From NCBI GenBank assembly GCA_024508675.1, contig JANINQ010000011.1, positions 124,001 through 188,000 of the forward strand: 64,000 nucleotides of DNA. The letters run 5' to 3'. Both the position numbers and the translations under genes were made by a program. This stretch comes from Afipia sp. GTDB taxonomy: Bacteria; Pseudomonadota; Alphaproteobacteria; Rhizobiales; Xanthobacteraceae. The notes beneath the pieces are model-generated. The model ran no database searches, was not told the origin of the DNA, and saw only the letters and a program-made list of their open reading frames with translations. Shown here piece after piece: positions 28,506 to 37,208 of the stretch. The stretch's first letter is position 1; every line of letters starts with the position of its first letter.

Positions 28506-30416
28506 TCAGGCTTCCTCGAAAGAATAAATCTTGATGCCGATTTCCGGGCTGCAGACCGCGAGTGTGCGCCCATGCACCGCGAGGCCCTTGGGGCCGCCTT
28601 CCATGCTGTTGTCCTGATTGGTCGCCTCAAAGACCTTCTCGTCGGCAACGATCGTTTGCCCGGACGGGATCTTGTTCCACTGAAGGCCAAAATGACTTCG
28701 TCGCGGCGCGTAGGCGCTGAAGTAGTTGCCGCCGGCATTGGTCACGATCAGGTGGTTGGTGCGCGGTGTGAAGGCCACCGAGTGAGGGTAACGCAGGCGC
28801 TTGTCATCGATGACTGCGACAGGCTCTGGTCCGTACATCAGCTTGCCTGATGCGAAAAGCCTGCTGCGCCGCTGGAAGATACTGACAGACCCATTGCCAT
28901 GATTGGCGACGGCCAGCCATCGTCCGCATTCCGAGAAGGCAAGGCCATCGGGATGAAAGATGCTGGAATGGGTCAGCTCGAAATCGGGGCTCAATGCAAA
29001 GCGAAGCGGGGATAACGACGTTCTGCGATAAAACGAGATGCTGCTGGTGCCGAGATTGCACGCTGCCAGATAATCGTTGTACGGCGGGACAAACGAAACA
29101 CCATCCGAGTGAGTGAGCTTCGTTTCCGCGCCGCTGATTTCAAAAGCGGGTTCTGAATTGTATCCGCCGTTTCCATCCGCGCGGAACAGTGCGAGGGCGC
29201 CGGTTCGTTGCGCCACGGCCAGCAACTCTTCTGAACCGCACATGGAAAAAGACAGGTCGTGCGGATAGTCGAGGCCGCCAAGCCGGAAGTACGGCCGGGT
29301 TTCAAATGTGTCATCGCTCGCCCGTCGATACAGCAACACCGCGTTGGTATCGGCCGTGGCGACACCGAGGACGTTGCCGGATGTCGAGAACGCCAGCCCT
29401 TCGAAGCGTTCAAGCTTCCCTTCGGGGCGCAGATTCTGGACTGACGCCGGCCTGTCGTCGATCTTGAGTTGGAAGCCGGGCGGCGATGACGCTATTCCGC
29501 TGAGATCGTCGATCTTCTCCCGGACGCGTTTTGCGATGGCTCCGGGCAACGCGCGCAGCATCTGGCGCGGAGCCTGAAGACGTTCAATATGTTGCTTCAG
29601 CTTTTCAAGCTCGATGGCCTGTCCCTCATGAGCCGGGGCAGCATGGTCGCTCAGGCTCCGCTTGAGGGTCTGGGTTTCATGTTCTGCCGCGGCCCAGCGG
29701 CTGATCTGATGCGACAGCGCCGACCTGATCGCTGGTGAGGCCGTCTCATAGACCGGCAGAGTCTCGACATTGGCCTTGATCAGATCCATGCGATTTTCGC
29801 CCTTCAGACCGGCGAAGTGATGGATGACCGGATCGGTTGCCATCGCAACGCCGGGGATCGAATTCCACACCGGATCGAGACGCGCAACATGGGCACGATC
29901 ACGTTCATTGGTGATGTCCGGTCCAATGCCGAGCGCCGCGTTGTAACCGAGCAGCTTGTGCAGAACGGCCTGTTCCTGCCAGGGGTGATCGTTGATGGCG
30001 TGCATCGCCAGGATACGGGTGAAGAATTCATCAGACCATTCCGAGGTCCGGATCAGATAGACGCCCGCATTGAAGTGCGGCGGGAATTGAGGGCCATCGA
30101 GACGCACGGTGTCAGGCCCATGCCAGCACGCCATGAGATCGGCGCCCGGCTTTGCGTCGTCAAGAATGTCGCGATCGGTCCGCAGGATCAGCGCATCGAT
30201 ATCGAGCCAGAAGACAAAATCGAAACCGCCGCGCAAGGCGGAGATGATCGCCGGGATTTTCATCCACGAATTGGAGAATCCCGAACTGTCCGGCTTGTGG
30301 ACAATCAACTCGTATCCGTAGCGTGCAGCGTAAGCCTCCATCCGGGGAAGCGTCAGCGCCGCGATCCTTGCGAAGCGCTCGCCTTGATATGCAGTGACAA
30401 TGCAGCAGCGGGACAT
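28506..30416 (-). CDS. glycosyltransferase fused to a C-terminal beta-propeller
   Basis: This 636-residue protein has two different halves. Residues 1 to about 240 look like a nucleotide-sugar transferase of the GT34-like type: CCIVTAYQGERFARI, FVFWLDIDALIL with a D-x-D metal motif (Asp72, Asp74), FNAGVYLIRTSEW, and VIHHFAGLK. Residues about 250-300 are helical. From about 310, six or seven repeats of the type GLAFSTSGNVLGVATAD, DGVSFVPPYNDYLAACN and GLAFSECGRWLAVANHG form a lactonase/WD-like propeller. It lies before two membrane glycosyltransferases on the same strand. The role of the propeller is unknown; surface sugar transfer is inferred. Confidence 0.8.
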   Translation of the reverse strand: MSRCCIVTAYQGERFARIAALTLPRMEAYAARYGYELIVHKPDSSGFSNSWMKIPAIISALRGGFDFVFWLDIDALILRTDRDILDDAKPGADLMACWHGPDTVRLDGPQFPPHFNAGVYLIRTSEWSDEFFTRILAMHAINDHPWQEQAVLHKLLGYNAALGIGPDITNERDRAHVARLDPVWNSIPGVAMATDPVIHHFAGLKGENRMDLIKANVETLPVYETASPAIRSALSHQISRWAAAEHETQTLKRSLSDHAAPAHEGQAIELEKLKQHIERLQAPRQMLRALPGAIAKRVREKIDDLSGIASSPPGFQLKIDDRPASVQNLRPEGKLERFEGLAFSTSGNVLGVATADTNAVLLYRRASDDTFETRPYFRLGGLDYPHDLSFSMCGSEELLAVAQRTGALALFRADGNGGYNSEPAFEISGAETKLTHSDGVSFVPPYNDYLAACNLGTSSISFYRRTSLSPLRFALSPDFELTHSSIFHPDGLAFSECGRWLAVANHGNGSVSIFQRRSRLFASGKLMYGPEPVAVIDDKRLRYPHSVAFTPRTNHLIVTNAGGNYFSAYAPRRSHFGLQWNKIPSGQTIVADEKVFEATNQDNSMEGGPKGLAVHGRTLAVCSPEIGIKIYSFEEA

Positions 30417-30452
30417 CGTGTCGATGGTCCTGTGATATGCGGGCCGGAGCGG

Positions 30453-31985
30453 CTATTCGCTCGGTGGTACGATGGCCCAGGCGAAGTAGAATTTGAAGCG
30501 GCCATTCGCGACCGGAATCACAATGGGAGGCTGCTGCGGTGCCCCGTTGGCGATCTGCGCCAGATGAGCCGGCATCTTGCCTTCGTCGTTTGGATTCCAG
30601 ATCAGGATTGTGCCCTTTGCCTTCAGGTCGGCCCGGTCGATCCACGGGGCGCTACGGAAATCAGCATCAATCACGACGCGGGGGCGGCTCGGCGTATAGC
30701 GGGAAATGTTGCCGGCCTCGATCTGAGGGCCGATCACATAGGCAGGCTCGCGCCCTGTCACGGCCCGGTATTGCCGGTTGATTTCAGCCGCCAGCGCAGG
30801 GCCCGGAAATTCATGGCTCCGTCTGACATAGCTCAGGCCGAGTACGCCGCTTTTGAAAACAAGGATGAGGAGAGCCGAGCCAATTAACACGGCGGCCCAG
30901 AAGCGGGTCATCCAGGCGAGGCTGATCGGAGAGAGGCCATCCCGGTAGAGCATGACCAGCCACAGGCCCAGATAGAGCCACAGGGGGTAGCCCCAAAGAG
31001 CGATCGTCCCGCGGCCCGTCACAGCGGTGAGCGCCACCATGGTCAGGGCCGGGCCGAAGGCCAGCAGCGTCACGATACGACGGTCGAAGGAGTCAATCTT
31101 GCCGGAGTTTCCGGTTTCGCTGGATGCCGCTGGAGGTTGCCGCCGTGAAAAATAAACAAGCGGAGCGGCGATCAGAACCGGCAGTATCAGATAGCCAAGC
31201 TGTCCAACCAGAAATTGGGCCGGGCGAACGATGTGATCGAAAAAGCCGCGCGATGGTGCGGCTCGTCTGTCGACGTAATCAAACGGCGCGAAATTGTGCT
31301 GAATCAGCCAGATAAGATGCGGAAGGACCACGATGAGCCCGGCGGCCAGCGCGATCCATGGGCCTGGCTTCTTCACGTTTTGCCGGGCATCCCGATCCAG
31401 AAGGAGAAACAGGACAATCGGTACGGCAAGGACGATGACGAAATATTTGGCCCAGACCGCACCGCCGAGCGCGGCGCCGAGGAGAGCCCAGTCGCGATGG
31501 CGCCCGCCGCGCAGCGCCGCATGCAGCGCATAACCTGCGAGTGCCCAGAACGGGAGCTGCGCTACATCGTGATTGAAGGACGTCGATGCGGAATGGAAAT
31601 AGTCAAACCCGCAGATGATCAGGATCGAGGCCAATGCGCCGAGCGGACCTACGATGCGCTGTGATGTCCACCACACGATGGCGAGAGTAATCGCGATAAA
31701 GGTCTGGGAGAGGGCGTAGTAGGCGGCATCGTAAGGCAGAATGCGATACACAGCCTCGGCCGCCCACCATGGCAATGGCGGCAGCTTCACATAGCCCAGT
31801 TGCCACTCGCGGCCATAGATCAGCGCTTCGACGCCATCGAGCGGCAGTGCCCGGTAGAACAGTGACGGCAGCGCAGTCCACACAACGAATTGAGAGACCA
31901 CGACCAGCAGGAACACCGCAGCCGGATGCCGCGCAATGAAAACCGGCAGGGAGGTTCGCGATTGATGGGTGGAAAGGACCGTCAT
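30453..31985 (-). CDS. PMT/ArnT-type membrane glycosyltransferase
   Basis: The 510-residue protein has about 11-12 membrane helices and the N-terminal periplasmic acidic loop typical of polyprenyl-phosphate-sugar-dependent transferases (LPLDGVEALIYGREWQLGY, followed by KLPPLPWW). The C-terminal 90 residues are soluble. It probably moves a sugar from a lipid carrier to lipid A, lipoprotein or polysaccharide on the periplasmic face. It is 12 bases from the next paralogue upstream. Confidence 0.85.
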   Translation of the reverse strand: MTVLSTHQSRTSLPVFIARHPAAVFLLVVVSQFVVWTALPSLFYRALPLDGVEALIYGREWQLGYVKLPPLPWWAAEAVYRILPYDAAYYALSQTFIAITLAIVWWTSQRIVGPLGALASILIICGFDYFHSASTSFNHDVAQLPFWALAGYALHAALRGGRHRDWALLGAALGGAVWAKYFVIVLAVPIVLFLLLDRDARQNVKKPGPWIALAAGLIVVLPHLIWLIQHNFAPFDYVDRRAAPSRGFFDHIVRPAQFLVGQLGYLILPVLIAAPLVYFSRRQPPAASSETGNSGKIDSFDRRIVTLLAFGPALTMVALTAVTGRGTIALWGYPLWLYLGLWLVMLYRDGLSPISLAWMTRFWAAVLIGSALLILVFKSGVLGLSYVRRSHEFPGPALAAEINRQYRAVTGREPAYVIGPQIEAGNISRYTPSRPRVVIDADFRSAPWIDRADLKAKGTILIWNPNDEGKMPAHLAQIANGAPQQPPIVIPVANGRFKFYFAWAIVPPSE

Positions 31986-31997
31986 CGTTTCGTTGGG

Positions 31998-33608
31998 CTA
32001 AAATGGCGTGGTGGGATAGGGCCTCAGGTAATTTTTCCCGTAATACAGGTGTAGCCTGACAACGAGGGAGGCGCCACGGCGAACCTCGACTGTCTGGACA
32101 GGCTCGATCGCCTCGAAGAACGGCCCGAGCCGAGCGGTGAGCTGATGGTGTTGATCGTCAGCGATGACAATCACAGCGTCCCATCCGACCACGGCCTTCG
32201 AGTCCTGACTGAAGGCGTAATTGCGCGCGTCGCCGCACAGGCACAGCACCGGCAGTTTGTCGCCGACTTCAAGATCCACCTTGCCGTCGACGCCACGGGC
32301 GGTGGTGGCGACGAACAGGCGCTGTTGTCCGGTGAAGCCTCTTGCGTCGAAGACCGGGCGCAATGCGTCCCAGCGCAGACCTTTCAGCGCGGGATTCGCG
32401 CGGCTCTCAACGCGGGATTGCGGAAACAGATTCCGGAATGTTCCGGTTTTGACTTCCGCTGCGAGAAGAGCGATGACAGCGACGGTGGTGACGGTTGACG
32501 CCAGCAGCCAGTTTCGCGTCAGCGCGTTCGCGCGTTCGAGTTTCCGGACGACGAAATGTCCGGCGAGTGGAAACAGCAGCAGATAGCCCGGTGCTTGCCA
32601 GTGATGATGTCCACCGGATGAGGACCACAGCGCGATGACGGTAAACAGCGCAATCGGCGTAGCGCCGAGGACCGATGGCAGCCATACGCGCCAGTCTGAG
32701 CGGCCGCGGGCAAGGCCCCAGACAACGGCCTGAAGACACGGCACCCATATCCACGGGCCGATCAGAGCGGCTTGCCCGACGATCGTTTCAAGCAGGCTCA
32801 ATGGATCAATGCCAGTATATTCAAAGGGCCGCTGGCCCTGAAACTCAAACGAGACCCAGCCGTGCCGCCAATTCCAGATCAGCACGGGGCTGAAGATCAG
32901 GAACGCCAGTGCCGCGCCAAGATAGGGGCCGGGTTCGGAAAACCAGCGGCGATGGCTTCGGCTCGTGATTGCGAACAGCAGCAGGCCGATCGCGGTCACG
33001 GCGGCGGAATATTTCGATAACAGCGCGAGGCCAAAGCACGCGCCGACACCGAGCCAGCCCTTCAGGCGTTGGTCTGGAGCGGCAATGTCCTCGAGCCGCA
33101 CGATGAGCAGGATCGCGGCAAGCACAAAGAATGTGGCGGGGCCATCCGGCTGCACCCAGGCTGCGAAGCTGATGGTGAACACCGGAGAGAGGTTGAGAAG
33201 AAGCACGGCCGCTGCGCCTGCGCGCTGATCGAAGAGGCGCGTACCGAGCCGGTACGTCATCCACGTCGTGCCGATGAACATCGCGATGAACGGCGCGCGC
33301 AGGATCGGCAGCGCGTCGGCGCCGGTCAGGGCGCGGGTCGCCCAGGCGATCCAGAACGTGAGGGGAGGATGATCGAAGTAGCTGAGTGCGAGATGGCGCG
33401 CGTTCGCGAGGTAGTAGGCTTCGGTGTGATCGAAGTCGATGCCGGCAAAAGCCATCGCGATGCGGAACGCGGTACCGAGCGCGATGGTCCACACGACGAC
33501 CGCCGTAGGGCGTTTCAACACCAGTGTACTGAATGCCTCAGACATGGCACGCCAGCCGGGGCGGCGGTGGTCCGTCGAGGATTGCTGTGCGCCGTGATCA
33601 GTTAGCAT
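31998..33608 (-). CDS. PMT/ArnT-type membrane glycosyltransferase
   Basis: This 536-residue paralogue of the downstream gene has the same layout: the acidic loop DFDHTEAYYLANARHL with SYFDHPPLTFW, about 11 helices, and a soluble C-terminus. The ATG at 33545 (MSEAFSTLV) gives the family-like N-terminus; the ATG at 33608 adds 21 polar residues, and neither has a clear ribosome binding site. It is the last host gene before the prophage and may head a three-gene glycosylation operon. Confidence 0.85.
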   Translation of the reverse strand: MLTDHGAQQSSTDHRRPGWRAMSEAFSTLVLKRPTAVVVWTIALGTAFRIAMAFAGIDFDHTEAYYLANARHLALSYFDHPPLTFWIAWATRALTGADALPILRAPFIAMFIGTTWMTYRLGTRLFDQRAGAAAVLLLNLSPVFTISFAAWVQPDGPATFFVLAAILLIVRLEDIAAPDQRLKGWLGVGACFGLALLSKYSAAVTAIGLLLFAITSRSHRRWFSEPGPYLGAALAFLIFSPVLIWNWRHGWVSFEFQGQRPFEYTGIDPLSLLETIVGQAALIGPWIWVPCLQAVVWGLARGRSDWRVWLPSVLGATPIALFTVIALWSSSGGHHHWQAPGYLLLFPLAGHFVVRKLERANALTRNWLLASTVTTVAVIALLAAEVKTGTFRNLFPQSRVESRANPALKGLRWDALRPVFDARGFTGQQRLFVATTARGVDGKVDLEVGDKLPVLCLCGDARNYAFSQDSKAVVGWDAVIVIADDQHHQLTARLGPFFEAIEPVQTVEVRRGASLVVRLHLYYGKNYLRPYPTTPF

Positions 33609-33707
33609 CGGTGCTGAACGAGACGGGCGGCGCAGGGAGGTGGACGCTTGCCGGAAGTTGCCACCGGTCCGGGACCCTTCGACGGGATAAGGATTTGGGG
33701 AGAAATT

Positions 33708-33752
33708 TGGTCGGAGCGAGAGGATTCGAACCTCCGACCCCTAGTCCCCCAG
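33708..33752 (-). other. prophage attachment site: 3' part of tRNA-Pro(GGG)
   Basis: Read on the minus strand, 33752 to 33708 gives anticodon loop CTGGGGG, stem strand ACTAG, variable GGGTC, T arm GGAGGTTCGAATCCTCT, acceptor strand CGCTCCG and ACCA. This is the 3' 45 bases of a proline tRNA. Further 5' the sequence (TTCAT instead of CTAGT, then no D arm) is not tRNA. An integrase gene starts 100 bases away, so this is the displaced host tRNA end. The intact tRNA should lie at the other prophage end, right of the window. Confidence 0.85.
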
Positions 33753-33848
33753 ATGAAGGAACATCATTGATCTAATTAGCTGAACGCTGCAAACCGCGCA
33801 TCGAACCGCTATTGATTTTACTGCGAAATTTATTCGGATTGCAAACCG

Positions 33849-34892
33849 TCAGGCCCGTTTTGAACGGGCTTTTTTGCGCCTGTGTTTCTCGAGCAGAGTG
33901 ATGCCGGCGGACGCTAGATTTGACGTCCGGGCCACGTAGGTATCGATGATTTTCTGTGCCGTTGCCTGAGACCAGCCCATGAGCGAGGCGATCATCGGGA
34001 CGGTCGCGCCGGCTTCCGCGAGGGCGGTGGCCGCGGTGCCACGGACATCGTGGAAGTTCAACTCCTCGATTCCGGCAGCGTCGCAGTCTTCTCGCCAGCA
34101 ATCGTTGAAGTATCGTTTTTTGAATGAACGGCCTGTCTTGGTGATCAGGATCAGCGGTCCGGACCGCGTCAGGCTGTCGAGATGGTCTCGCAATTCCTTC
34201 GGGCAGGGCGTCTTGATCGGTGCGCCGGTCTTGCTGGTCCGCAGAGTGATGTTCTTGCCGTCGTAGGCCGACCACGGCAGCTCGCGTATATCCTTCTGAC
34301 GAAGCCCGGTGTTCTTGGCGATATACATGGCCGTCACCATGGCGGGGCGGGCCACAGAGAGGAATTTCGTAACGTCGGCGTCCGACCACACCATTTCGGA
34401 CCGGTCGCTCTTGTAGAGCCGCTGGAACGTGCCCAGCACATTGATGCGGATGGTGCCCATTTCCTTGCTAAATGACAGGACACGAGCCAGTCCAGCCAGC
34501 AGGTTATCCGCCGAGCGCCGCGAGGTCTTCCCAAGCTCTTGATGCCAGGCGAGGGCGTCTGCCCTGAATTCGTCTTCCTGCAGGCCTTCGATCGGACAGC
34601 TTCCCCACTTCGCCTTAATCTTCTTCAGCCGCCACACGTAGGAATCCCGCGTGTCAGAACTCAGGCCGTCGAAATAGGTTGATGTTTCAAAAGCGGTGAC
34701 GAGTTCGTTGAGATCCCGCTGGCCGCGTTCCCGCATGGCCTTTTCGGCCGCGGCAAAGCTGGAGATGAACTCTGGAGTATCTGGTCGGCCTTCGAGCTTC
34801 TTTCCGGTCGCACGATGATAGAAATAGACCGCCACCCCGCCAGTTGCGAGTTTCTTCCTGACGGTATTAACGCCCTTGAGCTTGACCTTCAC
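33849..34892 (-). CDS. int: tyrosine-type phage integrase
   Basis: The 347-residue recombinase inserts the phage at the tRNA-Pro site. Counted from GTG 34892, the catalytic residues are Arg198 (TGLRQKDI), Lys221, His281 and Arg284 (FHDVRGTAA), Trp307 in the usual His/Trp position (LMGWSQ), and nucleophile Tyr319 (IIDTYVAR). The N-terminal VKVKLKGVNTVRKKL is the usual start for this subfamily; the frame is open to 35042 but overlaps xis there. GGAAGGCGGAGC precedes GTG 34892. Confidence 0.93.
   Translation of the reverse strand: MKVKLKGVNTVRKKLATGGVAVYFYHRATGKKLEGRPDTPEFISSFAAAEKAMRERGQRDLNELVTAFETSTYFDGLSSDTRDSYVWRLKKIKAKWGSCPIEGLQEDEFRADALAWHQELGKTSRRSADNLLAGLARVLSFSKEMGTIRINVLGTFQRLYKSDRSEMVWSDADVTKFLSVARPAMVTAMYIAKNTGLRQKDIRELPWSAYDGKNITLRTSKTGAPIKTPCPKELRDHLDSLTRSGPLILITKTGRSFKKRYFNDCWREDCDAAGIEELNFHDVRGTAATALAEAGATVPMIASLMGWSQATAQKIIDTYVARTSNLASAGITLLEKHRRKKARSKRA
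33853..33875 (+). terminator. plus-strand terminator embedded in the 3' end of int
   Basis: GCCCGTT (33853-33859), loop TTG, AACGGGC (33863-33869), then six T. On the plus strand this is a textbook rho-independent terminator; on the minus (int) strand there is no T tract. It sits in the last codons of int and would stop transcription entering the prophage from the host side. Confidence 0.8.
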
Positions 34893-35124
34893 GCTCCGCC
34901 TTCCAGCGCTTGTACGGGGAAATCTGGTCCGACGTTGCATTAAGGCCAGATGCACGGTCAAGAGCGGCGTCGATGGCTTTTCGATCCCATCGGGTGGTTC
35001 CGGGGATTGGGCCGGGGAGAATTCCGCGCCGGACCCAGTCATTGAACGCGGACATCGTCTCGCAGCCAGCGTAAGTCGCGGCGGCGTTCTTCGAAAGGAC
35101 CCTAGGTTCGATCCCGGCGGACAT
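34867..35124 (-). CDS. xis: excisionase-like DNA-binding protein
   Basis: The 85-residue protein has a MerR/AlpA-type helix-turn-helix: RVLSKNAAATYAGCETMSAF, then WVRRGILPGPIPGTTRWDRK. Small proteins of this kind next to int act as recombination directionality factors. The 3' end overlaps int by 26 bases, and its ATG overlaps the upstream stop (TGATG), so it is translationally coupled on both sides. Confidence 0.75.
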   Translation of the reverse strand: MSAGIEPRVLSKNAAATYAGCETMSAFNDWVRRGILPGPIPGTTRWDRKAIDAALDRASGLNATSDQISPYKRWKAEREGQAQGR

Positions 35125-35525
35125 CAGTCTCCCATCCTCGTGCTGAGTAGGGTAGGGGCGGGAGGCTCGATCTCATTGATTTCTGCCCATGCGACTATTT
35201 CATCGGTGTGATCGAATGAGAACGCATGGCCGATGACAAGCGACTTCTTCTCGGCGCCGATGTATTTTGCGACATGGTAGTGGATGGCCTCGCGGAGTTC
35301 CTTCGGGTCACGCATGGCAACCAGGAACTGCCGATCTCGTGGAGCAGTCTTTAGGCTCGGCTGCCACATCGCTGCGAGCGCGGCAGAGAGGGCGGCTTCA
35401 GCGGCGATAACGGATTGAGCGCTGCTAGACGAGGGATGCGCTAGCTCGGCTAAATCAAACGGCCCGAACAAGGCTTCGCAGATCGCCTCCGCCGCCACTC
35501 TCACCATCTCCTCGGTGGGGGTCAT
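35124..35525 (-). CDS. phage protein of unknown function, 133 aa
   Basis: The helical N-terminal half (EMVRVAAEAICEALFGPFDL) is followed by a segment with SLKTAPRDRQFLVAM and HYHVAKYIGAEKKSL. I do not recognise a family. Stop and start overlaps with both neighbours place it in the leftward early operon. Confidence 0.55.
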   Translation of the reverse strand: MTPTEEMVRVAAEAICEALFGPFDLAELAHPSSSSAQSVIAAEAALSAALAAMWQPSLKTAPRDRQFLVAMRDPKELREAIHYHVAKYIGAEKKSLVIGHAFSFDHTDEIVAWAEINEIEPPAPTLLSTRMGD

Positions 35526-35752
35526 GGGGTGGCTCCGTCGCCAATGTGCCTCATCCCGCGATCAGTGATCTTGAACCGATGCAGAGTAGCATTCACCCTC
35601 TCGATAGACGCCATACCCCGCGCGCAAAGATTTCTAAGTACAAGATCGGCAATGCGGCTTTCGCGACCCTCGGTCCATATCTCCCACGGGCCATTTACAA
35701 GCTCTAGAAGCGCTTCGGTTTCAGCGCCTAGGAGCCTCTCACTCACTTGCAT
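35522..35752 (-). CDS. phage protein of unknown function, 76 aa
   Basis: A small protein with a possible winged-helix pattern (IADLVLRNLCARGMASIERV, then LHRFKITDRGMRHI). ATG 35752 (MQVSERLLG) is preferred because GGAG lies 12 bases upstream; ATG 35785 in the same frame is possible. ATGA overlap with the next gene. Confidence 0.5.
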   Translation of the reverse strand: MQVSERLLGAETEALLELVNGPWEIWTEGRESRIADLVLRNLCARGMASIERVNATLHRFKITDRGMRHIGDGATP

Positions 35753-35794
35753 TGTCTGTTCTCCGGGGTGGTTGGGTGGCAGCAAAGCGGGACG

Positions 35795-36079
35795 TCAGTC
35801 CGGTATCTTCCTGCAATTTAGTTCCTGCCACGCGCGCATTGTGTGCGCCAAAGCTCTCGCCCGCTTTACCTTTTCTTTCGCGCGGTCAGATTTCTCGCTG
35901 ATCGAATTGAAGTGAGCGGCCTCGACTTTTTCAGCCCATTTTTCGATCAGCTCGGGCGCGAACTTGTCCTGAGCGCGCAAGATAAAAAGCGGTTCGTCGC
36001 TCCTCGCCTTGCCAAGGCAGCCCTGTCCATCATTCGCGAGCTTGATGACATCTGACTTTATCATCTCTATCTCCGTCAT
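35795..36079 (-). CDS. phage protein of unknown function, 94 aa
   Basis: A charged, helical protein with a possible coiled coil near the C-terminus (SEKSDRAKEKVKRARALAHT). No family recognised. It is one of the few genes in the operon separated from its neighbours by short gaps rather than overlaps. Confidence 0.5.
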   Translation of the reverse strand: MTEIEMIKSDVIKLANDGQGCLGKARSDEPLFILRAQDKFAPELIEKWAEKVEAAHFNSISEKSDRAKEKVKRARALAHTMRAWQELNCRKIPD

Positions 36080-36096
36080 TGGTTGCAGTCCGTGAA

Positions 36097-36654
36097 CTAA
36101 ATGCTCTGTCGGGTTGTGGGAGGCTGGCTTGAACGCCCTTCGGCGCGATCTGTCGCGTACTCGCCGTAGAACTCACGCGCGGCCTTCATATAGGCCTCGT
36201 GCGCTAGTTGTGGCGATTTGAAGATCCCGAGATAGTGGGGAACGCCATTCAATCGGATCGACGAGGCCCATCGATTGGGAGATTGCTTAATAACGCTGAC
36301 ACCCTTGAACCCAGTCCGATTGGTACGCAGCCGCGCTCTGTTTGCGATATTTTGCGCTGGCGTAGCTGGGCGAAGATTGGACCAGCGGTTATCGCTACGA
36401 ATGCCATTGATATGATCAATGTCATTCTCCGGATCGTCACCGGTCACGATTTTCCACGCAAGGCGATGTGCAGTGTATCCCTTGTCGTTGATCCGAATGA
36501 TCCGATATCCATTACTGTTGATGGTTCCGGCAGCGTGTCCGGCTGGGACCCGGCGAGAAAAAGCTGAACGCCAAACTATCGTGCCGGATTCCTGGTTGTA
36601 TTCCAGAATTTCACGGAGGAATTCTGCCGAAGGCAGCGGATTTCGGGCGCTCAT
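36097..36654 (-). CDS. HNH endonuclease with AP2-type DNA-binding domain
   Basis: The 185-residue protein combines an HNH nuclease (YTAHRLAWKIVTGDDPEND, then DHINGIRSDNRWSNLR at about residues 80-95) with a C-terminal AP2/ERF-like DNA-binding domain (RTGFKGVSVI, HYLGIFKSPQLAHEAY). This is the architecture of free-standing homing endonucleases in phages. Its ATG overlaps the upstream stop by 4 bases, so it is embedded in the operon, not inserted between genes at random. Confidence 0.85.
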   Translation of the reverse strand: MSARNPLPSAEFLREILEYNQESGTIVWRSAFSRRVPAGHAAGTINSNGYRIIRINDKGYTAHRLAWKIVTGDDPENDIDHINGIRSDNRWSNLRPATPAQNIANRARLRTNRTGFKGVSVIKQSPNRWASSIRLNGVPHYLGIFKSPQLAHEAYMKAAREFYGEYATDRAEGRSSQPPTTRQSI

Positions 36655-37208
36655 TTTTCACCCCCGACCGCTGCTCTAGAGCGAATGGCGGAGAGGGCTT
36701 TCATTGCTTTTCGGAAGTCTCCGACTGAAGGCACGGCCCAATGCATTGTGTTCGTGTGGTCATCTGAGAGGCTCGGAGAAAGCTCTTTGGCTATCTCGGC
36801 AAACGGCTCCAACGCCTTCACCGCTTCTGAGAGCGAGGATTCGGCGGCAAGGGCGCGGGCTTTCATTTCTTCGTAGGCGTCGTGCGTTTCCAGCAAGCGA
36901 CGATTCGTCGTTTCGGCTTGTCGTCGCCATTCTAACCGCGAGGTGACAGCCAGGTTGTAGCTCTTGTTCGCTTGAGCAAGCTCCCGCGTCAGGCGCTCGA
37001 TCTCTGCGGCGTAATGAGCGTGGATCGCGTCCAAAACCTGCGTGCATCCAGCTTCGGCATCTGGCGTCCAGCCCGTTTCATCGCTCGTCTCTTGTTCGTA
37101 GTTCTCGAACGACGTGCACAGCGTAACGGCCAGATTGTCGCCGTTCATGCACTCTGTCTGGATAGAGCCAAGCCGTTCCCGCAGCCTCCCCACAAGCGTA
37201 TCGGTCAT
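36651..37208 (-). CDS. phage protein with coiled coil, 185 aa
   Basis: The central part (about residues 65-135) is a long helical, coiled-coil-like stretch (YAAEIERLTRELAQANKSYN, then LETHDAYEEMKARALAAESS). The rest is polar. Similar Ea-type early proteins of unknown role are common in phages. Overlaps both neighbours by ATGA. Confidence 0.55.
   Translation of the reverse strand: MTDTLVGRLRERLGSIQTECMNGDNLAVTLCTSFENYEQETSDETGWTPDAEAGCTQVLDAIHAHYAAEIERLTRELAQANKSYNLAVTSRLEWRRQAETTNRRLLETHDAYEEMKARALAAESSLSEAVKALEPFAEIAKELSPSLSDDHTNTMHWAVPSVGDFRKAMKALSAIRSRAAVGGEK

Noticed and set aside
29817-30887. 356-codon plus-strand frame spanning two minus-strand glycosyltransferase genes
   Set aside because: It crosses the gap between two good genes and its product is low-complexity; an antisense shadow.
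33708-33790. Intact tRNA-Pro on the minus strand
   Set aside because: The 5' half, including the D arm and the 5' anticodon strand, is missing, so it is only the displaced 3' end at the prophage junction.
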